NCBI RefSeq assembly: GCF_014697615.1
Contig: NZ_JACJSD010000062.1
Location: forward strand, 1-34,456
Length of the DNA: 34,456 nucleotides
Origin: Nostoc sp. FACHB-280
GTDB lineage: Bacteria; Cyanobacteriota; Cyanobacteriia; Cyanobacteriales; Nostocaceae
Direction: 5' to 3'
Shown here: in pieces, positions 7,943 through 16,204 of the stretch
Layout of the letters: every line of letters starts with the position of its first letter
Numbering within the stretch: the stretch's first letter is position 1
Notes under the pieces: model-generated
Seen by the model: only the letters and a program-made list of their open reading frames with translations
What the model was told of the DNA's origin: nothing
The model's database searches: none
Translations under genes and position numbers: made by a program

Positions 7943-9586
7943 ATGGTAATGATAACACCAGATGCAAATCAGGCAGAAGAAGAATTTTTTGAAGCTAAAA
8001 GTAATTGGGAGTTAGAAAAGTTATACGTAGATTTAGCTTCAACAAAGGGTAAGGCTTTAACACCTGTAGAAAAGAAATTCTTGAGAGGTTTACTGTGTGG
8101 TTGTAGTCCGGCGGAAATTGCCAGTATAGTTTATCAAAGTCGGAGTAGTAGTACCGTTAGAGTTTATTTGTCTAATGGATTATACAAGTATATAGAAGAA
8201 ATGCTGAGTAATACTGCTGGCTACTCAGTGAAGGTGAAAAATTGGAGCCGTGTAACTTATTTACTTGAGAAAGCTGGGTATAAGAAAATTAGGTTTCAAT
8301 TACCAGCAGCCATTATTTCCCAACAAACACAGACAACTCCAGAGACAGATTTAGCAAAAACTCCATTTACATCGGTTCAAGATTGGGGTGAAGCAATTGA
8401 TGTGAGTGTTTTTCATGGTCGCACTACAGAAGTTGCAAAAACTCAGCAATGGATTGTGCAAGAAGGCTGCCGCTTACTCTTACTATTGGGTATGGGTGGG
8501 ATTGGTAAGACTGCTTTCTCGGTGAAGTTAGCACAAGAAATTAAATATCAGTTCGATTATGTTATCTGGCGATCGCTACGTCTTGCCCCTGCCCCAGAGC
8601 AGATAATTGAACAGTTAATTCAGACTTTATCGCCCAGTGCCGAGATAGTAATTGCAGATACTCTAGAAGGGCGCATCTCTCAATTGATAGATTTTCTGCG
8701 GAATAATAAATGTTTAATTATTTTAGATAATTTGGATGCGGTTTTAGCCAGTAATGATATTAATACTAATTTAACAGTTAGTCACCAAGGGATAAAGAAT
8801 CATGTTCCTGCTTTTATCCTGCCGCAAATACAATACCGTTCAGGGTATGAAATCTATGGTGAACTGATCAGGCGGATAGGTGAATCTCAACATCAAAGTT
8901 GCTTACTATTAACCAGCCGAGAAAAAACTCCAGAGATAGCAGCTTTAGAAGGGAACACATTACCTGTGCGATCGTTCAGATTGACTGGTTTAAATCAATC
9001 AGAAAGTCTGTCACTGCTAAAATATCAAGGATTATTAAATATATCAGCAGAAAAATTCCGCATCTTGTCAGAACAATATGCCGGCAACCCCTTATTTCTG
9101 AAATTAGTAGCGACGACAATTCAAGATTTATTTGGGGGCAATGTTGATGAGTTTATTCAGCAGGGAACTGTAGTTTTTGGCGAAATTCGCACCATATTAG
9201 ACCAACAGTTTAATCGTTTGTCGCAATTAGAAAAGCACATGATGTACTGGTTGGCAATGAATAAAAATGCTGTTTCGGTGCGACAATTGCAGAAAAACAC
9301 CATACCAGGGTTATCGCCTAGATTGTCGCAAAGATTAATCTTAGAAGCTGTCGATTTGTTGCATAAGCGATCGCTACTGGAAAAAACTACACCTACACCC
9401 ATCGAACAACAAGCTTCTAGCTTTTCGTTAACTGTAGTGTTAACGGAGTATATAGTTGAACGGTTACTTGAGGAAAACTTGAAATTAAGTGAAGAACAAG
9501 AAAGCTACTTTTTAATGAGTCAGACTATTTTTGCAGCCCACCTCAAAAACCATATCAAACAAAGTCGCTTGAATGCCGAGATTTAA
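7943..9586 (+). CDS. HTH / NB-ARC STAND ATPase without a sensor repeat domain
   Basis: 547 aa. Residues 22-90 form a helical N-terminal domain of the HTH type that precedes NB-ARC in many cyanobacterial signalling proteins (ALTPVEKKFLRGLLCG, then SSSTVRVYLSNGLYKYIEEML). The NB-ARC ATPase follows: Walker A GMGGIGKT (183-190), Walker B CLIILDNLD (257-265), sensor LLLTSRE (321-327), GNPLFLKL (381-388, the GLPL motif) and a winged-helix region to about 500. STAND proteins usually end in WD40 or TPR repeats that sense a ligand. This one stops about 40 residues after the winged helix, and no repeat-like frame is visible downstream. It may be a natural short form or a truncation. Start ATG at 7943; an ATG two codons later is equally possible. 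Confidence 0.85.
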   Translation: MVMITPDANQAEEEFFEAKSNWELEKLYVDLASTKGKALTPVEKKFLRGLLCGCSPAEIASIVYQSRSSSTVRVYLSNGLYKYIEEMLSNTAGYSVKVKNWSRVTYLLEKAGYKKIRFQLPAAIISQQTQTTPETDLAKTPFTSVQDWGEAIDVSVFHGRTTEVAKTQQWIVQEGCRLLLLLGMGGIGKTAFSVKLAQEIKYQFDYVIWRSLRLAPAPEQIIEQLIQTLSPSAEIVIADTLEGRISQLIDFLRNNKCLIILDNLDAVLASNDINTNLTVSHQGIKNHVPAFILPQIQYRSGYEIYGELIRRIGESQHQSCLLLTSREKTPEIAALEGNTLPVRSFRLTGLNQSESLSLLKYQGLLNISAEKFRILSEQYAGNPLFLKLVATTIQDLFGGNVDEFIQQGTVVFGEIRTILDQQFNRLSQLEKHMMYWLAMNKNAVSVRQLQKNTIPGLSPRLSQRLILEAVDLLHKRSLLEKTTPTPIEQQASSFSLTVVLTEYIVERLLEENLKLSEEQESYFLMSQTIFAAHLKNHIKQSRLNAEI

Positions 9587-9719
9587 AGTAAAGTGAGGAG
9601 TTGAGAATTTACTGGAGTAAAGCAACGGGCGAGCGTAGTTGAAAGGAGAAGTTAACAGCAAGCCAAGACACAAACAGTAATTCCCAATCCAAAATCTAAA
9701 ATTTCAAATCTAAAATTGT

Positions 9720-10280
9720 ATGAGCAGCTTATTGCAAGGAGTCAGCCTGTACTTGATTGGGATGATGGGCGCTGGTAAAACAACGGTAGGACGATTACTA
9801 GCACAGCAGTTGGGTTATGGGTTTGTAGATACTGATAATGTGATTACTCAAGCCACAGGTAGATCCATCAATCAGTTATTCGCCGAAGAAGGAGAAGCTG
9901 CATTCCGCCAGTTGGAAAGTGATGTATTGGCACAAATTAGCGCCCATCTGAAATTGACTGTAGCCACAGGTGGCGGTATTGTGCTGCGGCGAGAAAATTG
10001 GAGTTACTTGCGCCACGGTTTAATTGTGTGGCTAGATGTACCTGTGGAATTACTCTACACCCGCTTGGCGGAAGATAATACCAGACCATTACTACAAGAT
10101 CCTGATCCCCAAGGTAAATTGCGATCGCTCCTCGAACAACGCCAAGCACTCTACGCCCAAGCTGATTTACACATCATCATCAACGAAGGTGAAACACCAG
10201 AGCAAATCGCTAACAGAGTTATGGCAGCCATTCCTAGCGTGTTGAAAACTACTGCATCACACCAGAATGTAGAAAATTGA
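9720..10280 (+). CDS. aroK: Shikimate kinase AroK
   Basis: Phosphorylates shikimate at the 3-hydroxyl using ATP, the fifth step of chorismate synthesis; cytosolic. 186 aa. Walker A GMMGAGKTT (14-22), shikimate-binding FVDTDN (35-40) and FRQLE (62-66), the TGGGIV substrate loop (83-88) and the lid arginine in TRPLL (121-125) are all present, so it should be active. The ATG at 9720 gives the usual short lead before the first strand. The 133 bp upstream contain a CAAAATCTAAAAT-type short repeat close to the start, leaving little room for a classical ribosome binding site. argB follows after a repeat-containing 161-bp spacer, so it is probably transcribed separately. Confidence 0.95.
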   Translation: MSSLLQGVSLYLIGMMGAGKTTVGRLLAQQLGYGFVDTDNVITQATGRSINQLFAEEGEAAFRQLESDVLAQISAHLKLTVATGGGIVLRRENWSYLRHGLIVWLDVPVELLYTRLAEDNTRPLLQDPDPQGKLRSLLEQRQALYAQADLHIIINEGETPEQIANRVMAAIPSVLKTTASHQNVEN

Positions 10281-10311
10281 GCGATCCCTCTGTTGATACT
10301 CAGCACTCAGC

Positions 10312-10355
10312 GAGAAGTTGCGTGCGCGGGTTCCCCGCGTTGAGCAAACTTCGGT
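10312..10355. repeat. 44-bp GC-rich palindromic repeat, copy 2 (inverted relative to copy 1)
   Basis: The reverse complement of 967-1010 with one mismatch. It is flanked on both sides by the CTCAGCACTCAGCA heptamer repeat, as if inserted into a CTCAGCA array. It lies between aroK and argB. Confidence 0.7.
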
Positions 10356-10441
10356 GACTCAGCACTCAGCACTTCCAACTAAGAGATTGTGACCAGTGAA
10401 AAAGTCTTCTACACTGACTGCATAGGTTTAAAATCTCAACC

Positions 10442-11335
10442 ATGATGGTCAACGATACTGAGTATATCAGGCAAGCTGAAGCCACCCGTGTGCGGGTACT
10501 CAGCGAAGCATTACCCTACATTCAACAATTCGCGGGACGTACTGTTGTTGTGAAATATGGTGGTGCGGCGATGAAAGACAGCACCCTCAAAGACAAGGTA
10601 ATCCGCGATATTGTCTTTTTATCTTGTGTTGGTTTGCGTCCCATTCTTGTTCACGGTGGCGGCCCAGAAATTAACAGTTGGTTAGATAAATTAGGCATTG
10701 AACCACAATTTAAGAATGGTTTACGAGTTACTGACGCTGCCACAATGGATGTTGTGGAAATGGTGTTAGTTGGTCGGGTAAATAAAGAAATTGTGGCCTT
10801 AATTAACCAAGCTGGTGGTATGGCTGTGGGGCTATGTGGCAAAGATGGTCACTTAATTACCGCCCGTCCCCAAGGTCAAGAAGGTATCGGCTTTGTAGGT
10901 GAAGTTAGCGGTGTTAATATCAAAATTTTAGAAACTCTGTCGAGTAACGGTTATATTCCAGTAGTGTCAAGTGTCGCCGCCGATGATTCGGGACAGGCTT
11001 ATAACATTAACGCAGATACCATTGCGGGGGAAATTGCGGCGGCGCTAGGGGCAGAAAAGTTAATTTTGCTGACCGATACTAGAGGGATTTTAAAAGATTA
11101 CAAAGACCCATCGACGTTGATTCCCAAAGTGGATATTCGGGAAGCGAGGGAATTGATTGCTAGTGGTGTAGTCAGTGGCGGGATGATTCCCAAAGTTAAT
11201 TGTTGTGTGCGATCGCTCGCTCAAGGAGTCAGGGCTGCACATATTATCGATGGTCGTCTACCCCACGCACTGTTACTGGAAATCTTTACCGATGTTGGGA
11301 TCGGGACGATGATTTCTGGTTCTCACTTTGCTTAA
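10442..11335 (+). CDS. argB: N-acetylglutamate kinase ArgB
   Basis: Phosphorylates N-acetyl-L-glutamate, the controlling step of arginine and hence cyanophycin synthesis; cytosolic. 297 aa. Motifs: KYGGAAMK (38-45, catalytic Lys), HGGGP (71-75), NGLRVTD (92-98), YNINADT (187-193), DTRGI (212-216) and GGMIPK (246-251). The N-terminal helix (about 5-30) and the C-terminal GIGTMI (286-291) are typical of the hexameric, arginine-inhibited form, which in cyanobacteria is activated by the nitrogen regulator PII. PII control here is inferred from the family. ATG at 10442 is directly followed by a second ATG, so the start is uncertain by one residue. Confidence 0.96.
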   Translation: MMVNDTEYIRQAEATRVRVLSEALPYIQQFAGRTVVVKYGGAAMKDSTLKDKVIRDIVFLSCVGLRPILVHGGGPEINSWLDKLGIEPQFKNGLRVTDAATMDVVEMVLVGRVNKEIVALINQAGGMAVGLCGKDGHLITARPQGQEGIGFVGEVSGVNIKILETLSSNGYIPVVSSVAADDSGQAYNINADTIAGEIAAALGAEKLILLTDTRGILKDYKDPSTLIPKVDIREARELIASGVVSGGMIPKVNCCVRSLAQGVRAAHIIDGRLPHALLLEIFTDVGIGTMISGSHFA

Positions 11336-11446
11336 GTTATTGGTCATTTGTCCTTTGTCATTTGTCCTGTGTTCTTTGGTTTATAGCGGTAGTCCGATAT
11401 GTTAGGACAATTTGAAAGCTTGAATGCCCAGGAATAATAAGACTTT

Positions 11447-11477
11447 TCCTCCTGCCTCCTGCCTCCTGCCTTCTGCT
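11447..11477. repeat. Heptanucleotide short tandem repeat (TCCTGCC type)
   Basis: Four units of TCCTGCC/TTCTGCC downstream of argB. It is followed by ACAAATGACTAATGACAAAG, one of several short TGACAAA repeats in the window (also about 1069-1103, 11339-11370, 15282-15375 and 23279-23315). It lies in the spacer where argB and the secreted-protein gene converge. Confidence 0.8.
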
Positions 11478-11511
11478 GTAACAAATGACTAATGACAAAG
11501 GATTAACATCA

Positions 11512-11925
11512 TTACCAAGGATGAGTGATAATCACCCGCGATCGCCCTCTAAATGGTGTCCGTTGCCAGGAATTATTGATAATCACTGGATTCACGATTG
11601 TGGAATCTTTAATAATGGGATTAATCAAAGTCGGATTCACCAGCGTGGAATTATTGAACCTGTCGTACCTGACTTGGGGATAATAATTGGGGTAGATGGT
11701 GCGGCTAGGTAAAAGCCCTGTTGTGGGATCTACGGGCATAGGCGTGGGAATCGGACTACCATAAATAAAAGAACCAACAGCAGGCGGCTGACTGACGCTA
11801 AAAGGATTGCTGCGATCAATCACAATCACTTGTTGGGCTGAAGCTGGAGTAATTACGGTACTCATCAATACCAAAGTGATTCCGGCTCCTAGCCAATTCA
11901 GTTGAGAAAGCTTGATATCTACCAT
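11512..11925 (-). CDS. Small secreted Asn/Pro-rich protein, unknown function
   Basis: 137 aa with a clear signal peptide: a hydrophobic stretch (WLGAGITLVLMSTVITP) followed by ASA-QQ, giving a mature protein of about 107 residues in the periplasm or outside the cell. The mature part is rich in Pro, Asn, Ile and Tyr. It holds a quasi-periodic ladder of VNPTLINP, IIKDST, IVNPVI and INNS (about residues 95-118) that alternates short beta-like strands with NP turns. It ends with a basic FRGRSRVIITHPW tail. No enzyme motif is seen. It is a conserved cyanobacterial type that I cannot name. The gene converges on argB. Confidence 0.7.
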   Translation of the reverse strand: MVDIKLSQLNWLGAGITLVLMSTVITPASAQQVIVIDRSNPFSVSQPPAVGSFIYGSPIPTPMPVDPTTGLLPSRTIYPNYYPQVRYDRFNNSTLVNPTLINPIIKDSTIVNPVIINNSWQRTPFRGRSRVIITHPW

Positions 11926-12076
11926 ATTTTGCTCACCTGCATTGCATAATTAAGGGTTTTTACAGATGACTTCTAGTTAGAATTGTAAAAGCTTATTTAC
12001 TTGAAGATTGCCAGCTTTTGAAAAGATTACAAAAAGATTACTGGCGTTGGCAAAATTAAAGCAGTGCTGATTTAAT

Positions 12077-12607
12077 ATGCAAGACGTGAGTGAACAAAGT
12101 TTAGAAATTGCCAGAAAGCGTTACCAAGCTGGGAGAATTGCCTTTGAAAATGGGCAGTATCGGGAAGCGATTGAAAATCTGGAAAAGGCCAGCGCCTTGT
12201 TAGTGCGGAATTCCCGCTTAGGGGGAGAAGCGCAATTGTGGCTAGTAACAGCTTATGAAGCAGCCGGCAGAAATGAAGAAGCGATCGCACTTTGCAAACA
12301 ACTACAACGCCATCCCTATTCCGAAACGAATAAACAAGCTCGGCGATTGCTCTATATTTTACAAGCACCAAAGCTGAAACGCCCCAGCGAATGGATGACG
12401 GAGATTCCCGATTTGGGTGCATTATCAGATAATGAATCGAAAATGCGGGTGGCAGCTAATCCCGCCAAATCTTCTGTCAAGAAAAAACCTGCTGAACAGG
12501 AATTTGTTGATCTCAGCCAAGTTAATACCAAAGATAATCGCTTTATTTGGGTGGCGCTCGCTGCTATTGGATTAATTCTCTCCTACTTAACTTGGTTGGC
12601 TTTTTAA
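12077..12607 (+). CDS. Tail-anchored TPR-like protein
   Basis: 176 aa. Two TPR-like helical pairs lie at residues 7-75 (RYQAGRIAFENGQYREAIEN and WLVTAYEAAGRNEEAIAL), and a third helix contains NKQARRLLYIL. A polar linker follows, and a single C-terminal membrane helix (about 156-175, WVALAAIGLILSYLTWLAF) ends the chain, so the TPR part should face the cytoplasm on a tail anchor. It probably acts as a scaffold; the partner is unknown. The DUF3153 lipoprotein gene follows after about 150 bp on the same strand, a pairing I take as suggestive of a shared membrane role. Start ATG at 12077. Confidence 0.8.
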   Translation: MQDVSEQSLEIARKRYQAGRIAFENGQYREAIENLEKASALLVRNSRLGGEAQLWLVTAYEAAGRNEEAIALCKQLQRHPYSETNKQARRLLYILQAPKLKRPSEWMTEIPDLGALSDNESKMRVAANPAKSSVKKKPAEQEFVDLSQVNTKDNRFIWVALAAIGLILSYLTWLAF

Positions 12608-12666
12608 GATAGTCAGAAAAAGTCAAGATTAGTTAAGTTATTTGACTAAATCATATTAATAAGGAT

Positions 12667-12717
12667 AAAGGATGAAAAAGGGTAAAAATAAAGGAGTAAT
12701 TTGCGATTTCATCCTTT
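12667..12717. repeat. Inverted repeat with 11-bp perfect arms
   Basis: AAAGGATGAAA (12667-12677) pairs with TTTCATCCTTT (12707-12717); a further TTCATCCTT lies at 12722-12730. It is located between the TPR and DUF3153 genes and covers the upstream in-frame ATG at 12672. This argues that the longer reading of the DUF3153 gene is spurious. Confidence 0.65.
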
Positions 12718-12758
12718 ACACTTCATCCTTAATCGATTTTTTCAGGAGAAATACAGTG

Positions 12759-13634
12759 ATGAATTTTTCTAAGTTGGGAAAAATATTGATGTTGTTAACT
12801 CAACCATTTGGCTGGTTAACAATACAAATCAGACACAACATTAACCACATCTTTTCCCCAAGAAAAACTATTTTGTGGCTAGTAGTATTTACATCCCTGT
12901 TGTTATCTGGGTGTGTAAAGTATGATGTTGGCGTGAATTTTCATCACTCCAATAGCGGCGAACTAGTGCAGCATATTAAGTTAGGTGAACAGCTTACTAG
13001 TTTTAGTGGTGATTATGTATATGCCTGGTTAGATAGTATAGAAAATCGTACTCGTAAACTAGAAGGTAAAGTCAAGCGTATTTCGCAAGAAGAACTAATA
13101 GTTACGATTCCCTTTAGTAATGGTCAAGAATTACAAACTAAGTTTAATGACTTTTTTAATTCCCATAACAATCAAAAAGTAGCGGCTACAAATAGTGAAG
13201 CTGATGCGGAATTACCGAAAATAGAATCTAATTTACTGCTATTCCAGAATAATTTTTTATTGTTAGTGCGGAATCGGTTAATTTATGATTTAGACTTGCG
13301 ATCGCTGGCGTTAATTGCCAGTAAAGGTAACGTCATTGCTGATCCAGGTGCAATTCTCAATTTAGAATTTAGCTTAAACACTCCCTGGGGTGCCAAAAAT
13401 ATTCTACTCACCGAAAATGCAGTCGAACCAGAAAAACAAGGTAATCAACTGCTATGGCGACTCCAACCCGGTGAACTCAATCATATAGAAGTAGTATTTT
13501 GGCTTCCCAGTCCTTTGGGTATTGGTGCTTTGTTAATTGTGTTGTTTGTTTGGGGTGGATTGTACCTCAGATACAATTTTATGCCAGATCCGAGAGTTCA
13601 GTTTACGCCTCAATCAACTGCTACAGAACCTTAA
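12759..13634 (+). CDS. DUF3153-type membrane-attached lipoprotein
   Basis: About 291 aa from the ATG at 12759, which is served by an AGGAG at 12744-12748. A longer frame from 12672 runs through an inverted repeat and is disfavoured. A hydrophobic helix ends in the lipobox LLSGC (Cys at about residue 52), so the protein is probably lipidated. A beta-rich domain then faces the periplasm or lumen (KYDVGVNFHHSNSGELVQHIKLG...), and a second membrane helix lies near the C-terminus (GIGALLIVLFVWGGLYL), followed by a short basic/polar tail. This layout matches the cyanobacterial and plastid DUF3153 family, whose function is not established. The 51 residues ahead of the lipobox Cys are long for a signal peptide, so the true start may be an internal Met (MLLTQP). 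Confidence 0.8.
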   Translation: MNFSKLGKILMLLTQPFGWLTIQIRHNINHIFSPRKTILWLVVFTSLLLSGCVKYDVGVNFHHSNSGELVQHIKLGEQLTSFSGDYVYAWLDSIENRTRKLEGKVKRISQEELIVTIPFSNGQELQTKFNDFFNSHNNQKVAATNSEADAELPKIESNLLLFQNNFLLLVRNRLIYDLDLRSLALIASKGNVIADPGAILNLEFSLNTPWGAKNILLTENAVEPEKQGNQLLWRLQPGELNHIEVVFWLPSPLGIGALLIVLFVWGGLYLRYNFMPDPRVQFTPQSTATEP

Positions 13635-13714
13635 TTTATCAAAATAGAATTCAGGAGTCAGAATTCAGGAATCAGAATTCTGACTTCTTATTCAAAGCTG
13701 CGAATTCTATTCTT

Positions 13715-13808
13715 TATTATTTCTTTTTACTTTTGCCTTCTTACAAAGTTAGGCGGGACGGAAACCGACACCGCCTACTTTGCGCTTTTTACTTTTGCCT
13801 TGTTGTAC
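13715..13808. repeat. 94-bp dispersed repeat, copy 1
   Basis: Identical to 23379-23472 in the same orientation except for one base (GAAACCGACA versus GAAATCGACA). It contains an internal AGGCGG...CCGCCT hairpin and is bounded by direct copies of TTTTTACTTTTGCCTT. It has no coding frame shared with a neighbouring gene. It lies downstream of the DUF3153 gene. The size, hairpin core and direct-repeat borders suggest a tiny mobile or amplified element. Confidence 0.8.
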
Positions 13809-13941
13809 GATGTTGGCGCACCTCTGGCTTGAGTTGTTCCCCATTCTAATCATAAATGTCTTCTTCTTGCGGTTGATGAAATCTGACACCAGATTTCATT
13901 GTCTAGATACCTGAGCAAGGGTCAATCTTTCTATTATCTTC

Positions 13942-14052
13942 TTACTGCCAGAACAAACCAGTGAGTACAAGAGGTAAAAGTATTAATATGGAAGCAATTA
14001 AAACAACAGTTGCTGGGTCAATTTTAATAGTATTCTTCTGTGGATCACGCAT
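13942..14052 (-). CDS. 36-aa single-pass membrane protein (candidate)
   Basis: ATG at 14052 to TAA at 13942. The product begins MRDPQKNTIKIDPATVVL, has a hydrophobic helix of about 20 residues (VVLIASILILLPLVLTGLF) and ends in WQ. A short charged N-terminus followed by one helix and almost no tail is the form of the small subunits of photosynthetic and NDH-1 complexes. I could not match it to PsbX, PsbY, Psb30, PsaM, PetM or PetN. It is the only plausible gene in the 690-bp gap between the DUF3153 gene and yajQ. No strong Shine-Dalgarno is seen. Confidence 0.45.
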   Translation of the reverse strand: MRDPQKNTIKIDPATVVLIASILILLPLVLTGLFWQ

Positions 14053-14213
14053 TTGACTAATCTCGAACAATAACTCTACTTATAACTATTCTCTATGAAG
14101 ATGTACCTAATTATTTTGGGATATAGCAGTCCTGTGTGAGATAGGAACGAAAGAGACTAGTAGACAAGGGAGATAAGGGAGAGAGATGTTTATCAATTAT
14201 TTAAGATTGCTTT

Positions 14214-14250
14214 TCCTCCTGCCTTCTGCCTCCTGCCTCCTGCCTTCTTC
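14214..14250. repeat. Heptanucleotide short tandem repeat (TCCTGCC type)
   Basis: Five units of TCCTGCC/TTCTGCC. It is preceded by a segment (about 14160-14207, ACAAGGGAG...GAGAGATGTT) that recurs with variation at about 16015-16062, so the two spacers share a second repeat family. Confidence 0.8.
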
Positions 14251-14258
14251 TATAAAAC

Positions 14259-14292
14259 AAACTGCCAACGAACAATAACTCGCTGGCAGTTT
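14259..14292 (-). terminator. Probable intrinsic terminator of yajQ
   Basis: On the minus strand, AAACTGCCAGCGA pairs with TCGTTGGCAGTTT around a short loop and is followed by a T-rich tail (TTTGTTTTA). It starts about 35 bp after the yajQ stop codon. Stem length and T tail fit Rho-independent termination. Confidence 0.75.
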
Positions 14293-14325
14293 CTTGGAAA
14301 AACTTTAACTAGATTTAGGTATTTC

Positions 14326-14817
14326 CTAACGATAGTTTGTAAATTGTAATGCAACTGGATAGTCTTCTTGTTTTAATCGTTGGATGACAATTTGCAAATC
14401 ATCTTTTGATTTAGCAGAAACCCGCACAGCATCACCTTGAATGGAAGCTTGTACTTTTTTAAATTCATCACGAATCAATTTAGAAATTTGCTTGGCAATT
14501 TCCTGGCTGATACCTTTTTTGAGGGTGATTTCTTGACGTACACGATTACCACTTGCAGATTCAACTTTGCCAAATTCAAAAATCTTTTGCGAGAGACTAC
14601 GCTTGGCAGCTTTTTCGCGCAGAATGTTGTGTACAGAATCTAAAGTAAACTCACTGTCTGTATTAACAGTAATAGTTGTTTCACCCAATTCAACTGTAGT
14701 TTTAGTATCTTTGAGGTCATACCGACTGTTAACGTCTCGCACAACTTGATCAACAGCGTTAACTAATTCTTGCCGATCAAAATCGCTCACAATGTCAAAG
14801 GAGTAAGTTGAAGCCAT
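14326..14817 (-). CDS. yajQ: YajQ-family nucleotide-binding protein
   Basis: 163 aa, the standard family length. It begins [24 protein letters not shown], carries the family landmarks [14 protein letters not shown] and [17 protein letters not shown], and ends [19 protein letters not shown]. YajQ proteins have two ferredoxin-like halves and bind nucleotides; some bacterial members bind cyclic di-GMP and act as transcription co-regulators. Which ligand applies here cannot be read from sequence. The gene is followed by a strong terminator. The MAPEG gene lies 69 bp upstream on the same strand, so a short operon is possible. Confidence 0.93.
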   Translation of the reverse strand: MASTYSFDIVSDFDRQELVNAVDQVVRDVNSRYDLKDTKTTVELGETTITVNTDSEFTLDSVHNILREKAAKRSLSQKIFEFGKVESASGNRVRQEITLKKGISQEIAKQISKLIRDEFKKVQASIQGDAVRVSAKSKDDLQIVIQRLKQEDYPVALQFTNYR

Positions 14818-14886
14818 AAAAATGTTAACTTTGGGATTGTGGATGAGTTTATTGGTAATTGGTATTATCTCTCCTCTTCCCTAATT

Positions 14887-15282
14887 TTAATTATTTGCTT
14901 GCAGGATGCTAAAGAAGAAGAGAGTTGCAGAACCCAAAGAACCAATAGCAAACATCAGCGATCGCAAAAGCGGTATATTCAAAATATAAAAGATAGAGTA
15001 TAACAACCGCGTCACGACAAAAGCGATCGCCGCAACTACAGCCACACTAGAATCAACATTAGTGACATAAGCCATCAATGCGGCGACAGCAAAAATTATG
15101 AATGTTTCAAAAGAATTTTGATGCGCCCAAGTCGCTCGTTGAGCATAAGGTGGCAATTTATCAAACATCGCGCGGGGTGCGGAAATATCATATCCCACAC
15201 TCAACCGGGCATAAGCCACCAGCAAAAACGGCAGATAAACTAATACAGCAGCTGCGGCAATACAGTACAAAAAAATAGTCAT
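14887..15282 (-). CDS. MAPEG-family membrane protein
   Basis: 131 aa with four predicted membrane helices (about 3-25, 58-76, 80-98 and 104-126). The RATWAHQNSFETFIIFA segment (49-65), with its conserved Gln-Asn and Glu, is the MAPEG signature. Family members include glutathione S-transferases and peroxidases acting on lipophilic substrates. The bacterial YecN-like group to which this one seems closest has no settled substrate. It is encoded directly upstream of yajQ on the same strand. Short TCATTAGTCATTGG repeats lie just upstream of the ATG. Confidence 0.85.
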   Translation of the reverse strand: MTIFLYCIAAAAVLVYLPFLLVAYARLSVGYDISAPRAMFDKLPPYAQRATWAHQNSFETFIIFAVAALMAYVTNVDSSVAVVAAIAFVVTRLLYSIFYILNIPLLRSLMFAIGSLGSATLFFFSILQANN

Positions 15283-15376
15283 TAGTTACTAGTCCATAAT
15301 TATTAGTCATTAGTCATTGGTCATTGGTCATGAGTAAATTGCAAATGACAAAAGACAAATGACAACGGATAAATGA

Positions 15377-15880
15377 CTAATCAAAGTAAAACAAAGTTAC
15401 TACTTTTCTTTGTTCTTCGGCATCCCCACAAGTTTGTAGCAGAGTGCGACTGTCATGAAAAGCAAAACAAATTAACTGCTGACAACGGGAGACAATCTCT
15501 TTGTTACAGATGTAACTAGCTTCAGCCAAAGTCAGGTTATCGTTACTGGGATTTTCTACCAGGTGCATTACCTGTTCTAACTGTTGCCGAGATTCGTAAG
15601 GCTGACGTTCCAAGCTTTGCGGCAGAATTACAGTCAGCAAATTGGGATCAGCCCGCATTGCGCCCTTAATCGCAGCTGAATTCGTTCCCGTAGCCCCAGA
15701 GGTAATAATCCGATTGCCTGATAACACCAAGGCATAAGTCATCATTTCAATCAGATTTTGATGGGTAATCGGCACATGACGAGAACCCAGCAAAGCAATT
15801 CGCTTAGAACCTGTTTGCTGGATTGTCGCCAGTTCTTGCGCTAATGTATCGAGGTTAATAAGGTCTATTGACTGGCTCAA
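15377..15880 (-). CDS. SLOG/DprA-like Rossmann-fold protein
   Basis: 167 aa. IALLGSR (28-34) and RIITSGATGTNSAAIKGAM form the first two strands and the glycine-rich phosphate loop of the SLOG superfamily (DprA, LOG, TIR-like sensors), and LLTVILPQSLERQ gives a third strand. Only the SLOG core is present: no DprA winged helix and no LOG PGGxGTxxE motif. It is therefore more likely a nucleotide-binding sensor or accessory protein than DprA itself. The late Cys-containing segment (CNKEIVSRCQQLICFAFHDSRT) matches the last strand/helix of the fold. Function is not known. It is minus strand, separated from the MAPEG gene by a repeat-filled 94 bp. Confidence 0.7.
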   Translation of the reverse strand: MSQSIDLINLDTLAQELATIQQTGSKRIALLGSRHVPITHQNLIEMMTYALVLSGNRIITSGATGTNSAAIKGAMRADPNLLTVILPQSLERQPYESRQQLEQVMHLVENPSNDNLTLAEASYICNKEIVSRCQQLICFAFHDSRTLLQTCGDAEEQRKVVTLFYFD

Positions 15881-16104
15881 AGATAAAATTAATTAGAATT
15901 TAACGACCCAGCTATTTTACCAAACAGAGCGTAGGTAGACAGCCAGCTGAAGTTAGACATTGCTACAATTTTTGAATTATTTAAGTAAGTAGCTGGCGAA
16001 GGGAGACAAGGAAGACAGGGTGGACAAGGGAGAGAGATGTTGATAAATCATTGAGGATTGCTAGAGTTAACCAAAATTAGGCTTTTGTGAACATTGACCG
16101 GGCC

Positions 16105-16170
16105 AATTTTAGATTTTGGATTTTAGATTTAACCCGGCAATCCAAAATCCAAAATTTAAAATCTAAAATT
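16105..16170. repeat. Long AT-rich inverted repeat (TTTTAGATTTTGGATTT family)
   Basis: AATTTTAGATTTTGGATTT on the left arm faces AATCCAAAATCCAAAATTTAAAATCTAAAATT pieces on the right arm around an AACCCGGC loop. Single-arm relatives occur at 9688-9717 and 24392-24424. It lies downstream of the phosphotransacetylase-family gene and upstream of the SLOG gene, where it could end transcription of the former. The remainder of the 15881-16204 spacer holds nothing I recognise besides the ACAAGGGAG repeat. Confidence 0.65.
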
Positions 16171-16204
16171 CTGAGGCTCAATCTCAAAGATGCTTGGTGT
16201 GTGG

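Noticed and set aside
12672-12758. 29-codon N-terminal extension of the DUF3153 gene
   Set aside because: It runs through an inverted repeat, and the AGGAG at 12744-12748 serves the ATG at 12759.
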